Shown piece after piece: positions 32,800 to 33,169 of a stretch of 33,169 nt of DNA. This DNA comes from an uncultured Eubacteriales bacterium (GTDB lineage: Bacteria; Bacillota; Clostridia; Oscillospirales; Ruminococcaceae). Position numbers and translations under genes: made by a program. Position 1 is the stretch's first letter, and every line of letters starts with the position of its first letter. Location: assembly GCA_900314975.1 (NCBI GenBank), contig OMXI01000015.1, positions 59,627 to 92,795 on the forward strand, in the 5' to 3' direction. The notes beneath the pieces were generated by a model. It did no database searches. It was not told the origin of the DNA and saw only the letters and a list, made by a program, of their open reading frames with translations.

Positions 32800-32810
32800 C
32801 TCAAACAACA

Positions 32811-32842
32811 AAAGCCATGCAGATTTCTCTGTATGGCTTTTT
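32811..32842 (+). terminator. Terminator of pilB-pilT
   Basis: AAAGCCATGCAGA (32811-32823) pairs with TCTGTATGGCTTT (32828-32840) with one G-U pair and a TTTC loop, then a T-run, 11 bases after the pilT stop. Confidence 0.88.
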
Positions 32843-33169
32843 ATCTTACAAATAGTTTTTCTAACATAAATCAGAATTTGCCGCCGCGGCGGCGCGCTTG
32901 TCCGTCGCGCATTAGTTAGAGATGGCAGCCACCTTTGTGACGCTCCGGGCTTTCGTTTTGTGAGTTCGGTAAATCCACATCTGTTGCGGTATATTTGGTT
33001 CATAGTTGGGTTAGTTCTTCTAAAAAGATTTCTCACCGCGCTCTCCCAAAACCTCTCAGTCATTTTTGGCGCTTGGGAGTGCAGCTCCCAAGTGCCAAAA
33101 ATCATTAAAAGGTTTCTGAGGGGGGTACGGGGGGAACTCTTCTCAAAAGAGTTCCAGCCCGATTATTCA
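32843..33169. repeat. Noncoding region with strong inverted repeats, probable dispersed intergenic element
   Basis: No gene with a ribosome site is supported here. Structure seen: a 14-bp GC palindrome GCCGCCGCGGCGGC near 32880; a 17-bp stem with one G-U pair at 33063-33101 (arm CTTGGGAG/CTCCCAAG inside TTTTTGGC/GCCAAAAA, loop TGCAG); a G-rich strip near 33118-33134; and a perfect 9-bp stem GGAACTCTT/AAGAGTTCC at 33133-33155. The close spacing of such hairpins, without a T-run for the main one, suggests a REP or MITE-like element or a structured RNA. It may continue past the window edge. Confidence 0.5.

Noticed and set aside
32644-33105. 153-codon minus-strand frame overlapping the end of pilT
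   Set aside because: It crosses the pilT terminator and the inverted-repeat element and has no ribosome site or recognisable domain.
1-33169. CRISPR arrays, tRNA or rRNA genes, insertion sequences and phage genes
   Set aside because: No direct repeats with spacers, no cloverleaf or rRNA-like sequence, and no transposase or integrase motif were seen.

Overview
The window looks like chromosomal DNA from a low-to-mid GC, Ruminococcus-like member of the Clostridia (Oscillospiraceae). The reasons are a clostridial-type SpoIIE, a Firmicutes GlgC/GlgD pair, a PurF-like protein of the clostridial 'GGFFG' type, a Gram-positive type IV pilus cluster, many TTGNNN-17-TATAAT promoters and strong AGGAGG ribosome sites. 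Genus is inference; no rRNA or species marker is present.

Layout. (1) 1-3300, minus strand: purine operon purE -> purF-like -> purM (purM runs off the left edge). It has a promoter, a 230-nt leader with a possible 41-codon leader peptide, and an intrinsic terminator just before the purE ribosome site. (2) 3406-4690: a small unknown gene on the minus strand, divergent from rsmA. (3) 4798-7104: spoIIE. (4) 7208-13321: glycogen operon glgB-glgC-glgD-glgA with promoter and terminator. (5) 13333-15152: an LCP cell-wall ligase on the minus strand with a repetitive Arg/Pro cytoplasmic tail. (6) 15308-19687: a DUF1846 protein, recG, and a LUD-domain protein. (7) 19874-32842: a type IV pilus locus. 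It holds pilC, a fused pilM-pilN, a pilO-like gene, three pilin-like genes (one PilX-like beta-rich protein, one ordinary prepilin, one large modular prepilin ending in a CBM2-like domain), a prepilin peptidase on the opposite strand, pilB and pilT. (8) 32843-33169: noncoding DNA with strong inverted repeats, probably a dispersed intergenic element.

How it works together. The pilus locus encodes the platform (PilC), alignment complex (PilMN fusion plus PilO), extension motor (PilB), retraction motor (PilT), processing peptidase and several large pilins. The most distinctive gene encodes a 676-residue prepilin with three beta-repeat modules and a C-terminal carbohydrate-binding-like module. 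It could give a retractable pilus with a polysaccharide-binding tip, which would suit a gut or rumen fibre-associated bacterium. No short major pilin is in the window, so it must lie elsewhere or be one of these proteins. The other main oddities are the purE leader, the PurF-like protein without its N-terminal cysteine nucleophile, and a histone-H1-like tail on the glycogen branching enzyme.
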